From the NCBI GenBank assembly GCA_039932715.1, contig JBDTPN010000007.1, positions 43,958 through 107,957 of the forward strand: a DNA stretch of 64,000 nt. The letters are read 5' to 3'. This DNA comes from ZC4RG30 sp039932715 (GTDB taxonomy: Bacteria; Pseudomonadota; Gammaproteobacteria; Steroidobacterales; Steroidobacteraceae). Numbering within the stretch: the first letter of the stretch is position 1; every line of letters begins with the position of its first letter. Positions 61,890 to 64,000 of the stretch are shown in pieces. The notes below the pieces were generated by a model. It made no database searches. It was given only the letters and a program-made list of their open reading frames with translations, and was not told the origin of the DNA. The position numbers and the translations under genes are program-made.

Positions 61890-62777
61890 TCAGCAGATGG
61901 AATCGGGCAACCGTCGGGGGCCCAACAGCAGGTATCCGGTACTCGATGCCATCCGCTGCATTGTCTTCTTGCGGGCGATCTTCATGAAGATGCGTGCCAG
62001 CAAGGGCATGGGGGGTGCGCGACCAAATCGCCGCGAGATCTCGCTGCTGTAGCGGATTTCCCTGCGTTCCCAGCCGTTGTCCAGGAAGAATCCGTCCCAG
62101 TCCTGCGGAAAGAAGCGAAACGGCGCGTTTTTCATCCGTGCAGATGTGCCCACTGCCCTGAGGTAGGGATAAACAAACTCAGCGAAGTACTCCACGATCC
62201 ACAAGGCAAAACGCGGTTGCGCCCGCAGGTCGGCAGCCAGTTCGGCCACCTGTGTTTCAGTGAGATAGGGCGCCACGCCTTCGGTCAGCACCAGCACTTT
62301 ATGCGCGTCCGTCGCCACCGAGGCGAGGAAGCTACGTCGCGCCGCTGCATCCGACAGATCCACTCCCACGCGTTCCAGTCGGCAGCGCGGTGTGTGCTCG
62401 CGCAGCTTCTGCTGCTTGTATTCCATCATGTGGGGAAAGTCCGTCTCCACCCACTTGAATGAAGAGGGTAAATCCAGCCGGTAAGGCCGCGTATCCAGAC
62501 CCGCGCCGAGATTGACCACGGCATCCACCCCATTGCTGATGGCCTGGAGGATGTACTCGTCGATGATGACGGTGCGCGATACTACGGACCAGGCCGTGTA
62601 GCGACTGCTGGAGCCGAAGCTCTTTGCGATCTGCGCGCCGCGTTCGCCCACCAACAGCTTTGCCAGGGGATCGTCGAACAGGGCGTCAGGGCGCGCGGTT
62701 TCCTCCGCGCGGTACTGCGCGACCCAGATGGCAGTATCGGAAACGTCACGAATCTGCGCAGCAGTCGAATCTGGCAT
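61890..62777 (-). CDS. Class I SAM-dependent methyltransferase (PPM/LCMT-like)
   Basis: A 295-residue methyltransferase of the leucine carboxyl methyltransferase-like (Pfam LCM) family. Markers: ARPDALFDDPLAKLLVGERG, VVNLGAGLDTRPYRLDLP (SAM), WVETDFPHMMEYKQQKL and VLTEGVAPYLTETQVAELA. Members are often annotated as O-methyltransferases acting on carboxyl groups. It lies just upstream of prpC on the same strand and is probably the first gene of the unit; its substrate is unknown. Confidence 0.85.
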   Translation of the reverse strand: MPDSTAAQIRDVSDTAIWVAQYRAEETARPDALFDDPLAKLLVGERGAQIAKSFGSSSRYTAWSVVSRTVIIDEYILQAISNGVDAVVNLGAGLDTRPYRLDLPSSFKWVETDFPHMMEYKQQKLREHTPRCRLERVGVDLSDAAARRSFLASVATDAHKVLVLTEGVAPYLTETQVAELAADLRAQPRFALWIVEYFAEFVYPYLRAVGTSARMKNAPFRFFPQDWDGFFLDNGWERREIRYSSEISRRFGRAPPMPLLARIFMKIARKKTMQRMASSTGYLLLGPRRLPDSIC

Positions 62778-62913
62778 AAGCAGCTCTATCTGTTGATTTG
62801 CGGACGGGTAGCGGCAACAGTATGTACGCTACTCAGCCTGGCGGATCCATAAGCGGATTCCCCATGGCGCCTTTATACTGGTTCCAGACAAATAGATGAT
62901 GCGGGGGAAGGGT

Positions 62914-64000
62914 ATGTCCATGTCGCACAAGATCCTGCGGTTGACCATTTTCGCAGCGACCCTGGTTGGCCTGGCCCCACCAGTGCTGGCCCACCACAGT
63001 TTCGGCGAGTTCCAGATGAACGTGCCGCTGCATTTGTCGGGAACCCTCACCGAGATGCACTTCATCAACCCGCACTCCTATATGGAGGTCGACGCGGTAG
63101 ACGCAAACGGCAAGAAGTTGCACATGCGCTGTGAGATGCGTGCGGCTACGTTGCTGAAACGTTCCGGCTGGTCTGGCGACATGTTCAAGGTGGGCTCGCA
63201 CGTCGAGATCGATGGGCATCCGCATCGTACGGATCCCCATGCCTGCTACATCGAGAATTTGAAGATTGGTAATGCGCCCACGATAAATCGCAACGATCAG
63301 TTCGAGACCAAGACGCACGTGGATACTTCGAAGCGCGCTTTGCTCCTGGCCGATGGCCAGCCGAACATCAGTGGCGACTGGGCCGTGGAGCAACTGGTGC
63401 TCACCGTTCCCCCGAGCGGCGGCAACGGCTCCATGATTCCAAAGAGCCAGGTGTCGGCGTTTGCAGCTGGCAAGATCACGTTGCAGCAGGTGCAGGCCAC
63501 GCAGCCGCCGCGGCCCAAAGTCGTGTACACAGCCGAAGGCAAGAAGGCGGCCGACTCATTCAGCAACCGATCGCCGAAGGACAATCCCTGGTTTGCCTGC
63601 AAGCCCACGAGCTTCATCAGGGACTGGACCGCGGACTGGCCGATCAACCGGTTCGCGCAAAAGACCACGGCCAACGGCGAGAAGGTGATCGATATCACGT
63701 ACGGGCTTTATAACTTTGATCGGCGCATTCACATCGCCATGCCTAAGCATCCGGACCGTCTCAAGCCCAGCTTCGCTGGTCACTCCATCGGTCACTGGGA
63801 AGGCAACACGCTGGTGGTGGATACCGTGGGGTTTGCCGCGGGCGTGCTATCGCCGCCCACGCGCAGCAGCGAGCAGATGCATATCGTGGAGCGCTTCACC
63901 TTCGATCCGCAGAAGTTTTCGCTGCGGCGCGACTATTCGGTCACGGATCCGGTGTACCTGGCGGCCCCGTACGAGAGTTACGACATCATGTATCTCTCGG
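62914..64000 (+). CDS. DUF6152 protein fused to a C-terminal domain (3' end outside window)
   Basis: Open to the right edge: at least 362 residues. Signal peptide (MSMSHKILRLTIFAATLVGL to LAHH) followed by DUF6152 (HHSFGEFQMNVPLHLSGTL, FINPHSYMEV, ATLLKRSGWSGDMFKVGSHV). The C-terminal module has PNISGDWAVEQ, NPWFACKPTSFIRDW, GHWEGNTLVVDTVGF and a beta-rich tail (YSVTDPVYLAAPYES). The same two modules are encoded as separate genes at 27433-28748. Start chosen at ATG 62914 with GGGGG six bases upstream; ATG 62896, 62899 or 62920 are possible. The 118 bases before it hold no recognised feature. Confidence 0.85.
   Translation, partial: MSMSHKILRLTIFAATLVGLAPPVLAHHSFGEFQMNVPLHLSGTLTEMHFINPHSYMEVDAVDANGKKLHMRCEMRAATLLKRSGWSGDMFKVGSHVEIDGHPHRTDPHACYIENLKIGNAPTINRNDQFETKTHVDTSKRALLLADGQPNISGDWAVEQLVLTVPPSGGNGSMIPKSQVSAFAAGKITLQQVQATQPPRPKVVYTAEGKKAADSFSNRSPKDNPWFACKPTSFIRDWTADWPINRFAQKTTANGEKVIDITYGLYNFDRRIHIAMPKHPDRLKPSFAGHSIGHWEGNTLVVDTVGFAAGVLSPPTRSSEQMHIVERFTFDPQKFSLRRDYSVTDPVYLAAPYESYDIMYLS

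Overview
This window is a dense, GC-rich stretch of a bacterial chromosome. The gene content points to a gammaproteobacterium of the broad Xanthomonadales/Nevskiales/Steroidobacter type. The evidence is the nth-metG / mrp-dcd and purN-purM / hda neighbourhoods, pepA-holC-valS, a GlrK-QseG-GlrR operon, LptG, BamE-like and TonB-like envelope proteins, twitching ATPases, and DUF6152/DUF6644 proteins. The taxonomic call is inference from gene order and family content only. I recognised no tRNA, rRNA, insertion sequence, prophage or CRISPR array. No gap between genes exceeds about 200 bases.

Layout. 1-4228: the end of a dihydrolipoamide dehydrogenase, an M61 peptidase and a GGDEF-EAL protein. 4205-16978 (minus strand): a DUF72 protein, Lhr helicase, DUF1841, Nth, MetG, two PilT-family ATPases and a large HEAT-repeat/Ser-Thr kinase fusion. 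17085-18847: mrp and dcd, ending in an unusual 48-bp tandem repeat of the dcd tail. 18850-25453: DUF3108, purN and purM facing a CDP-alcohol phosphatidyltransferase and hda, then wrbA, a lytic transglycosylase and proS. 25517-32920: pssA, a family-4 uracil-DNA glycosylase, rimI, a DUF6152 pair, a BamE-like protein, a second DUF72 protein, prfC and an MFS transporter. 32835-41551 (minus): pepA, holC, valS, MoxR, DUF58 and TgpA, probably one long transcription unit. 41609-47188: lptG, then glrR, a QseG-like lipoprotein, glrK and galE. 47229-52246: an SrkA-like kinase, a lipoprotein, two DUF6644-like membrane proteins, a TetR regulator and a TIR-TPR protein. 52251-58371: a frameshifted tonB-like gene, an ABC exporter, an NrsF/ECF sigma pair with a visible ECF-type promoter, and a broken outer-membrane barrel gene. 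58349-62777: a 2-methylcitrate (propionate) operon headed by a methyltransferase gene. 62914-64000: the start of a DUF6152 fusion protein.

How genes work together. Several operons are held together by 4-base stop/start overlaps (ATGA or TTGA). Convergent genes usually overlap or abut at their 3' ends, so there is almost no room for ordinary terminators. The items most worth following up are: (a) a GlrR-type activator whose AAA+ domain has lost the sigma-54 contact loop GAFTGA and two further signature residues; (b) a HEAT-kinase fusion next to two PilT-like ATPases; (c) two DUF72 genes that both lack ATG/GTG/TTG starts and seem to begin at ATC; (d) the dcd tail repeat; (e) the split versus fused DUF6152 modules; and (f) three visible gene lesions, one in tonB and two in the barrel gene. 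I did not see a complete, obviously new defence or mobile system.
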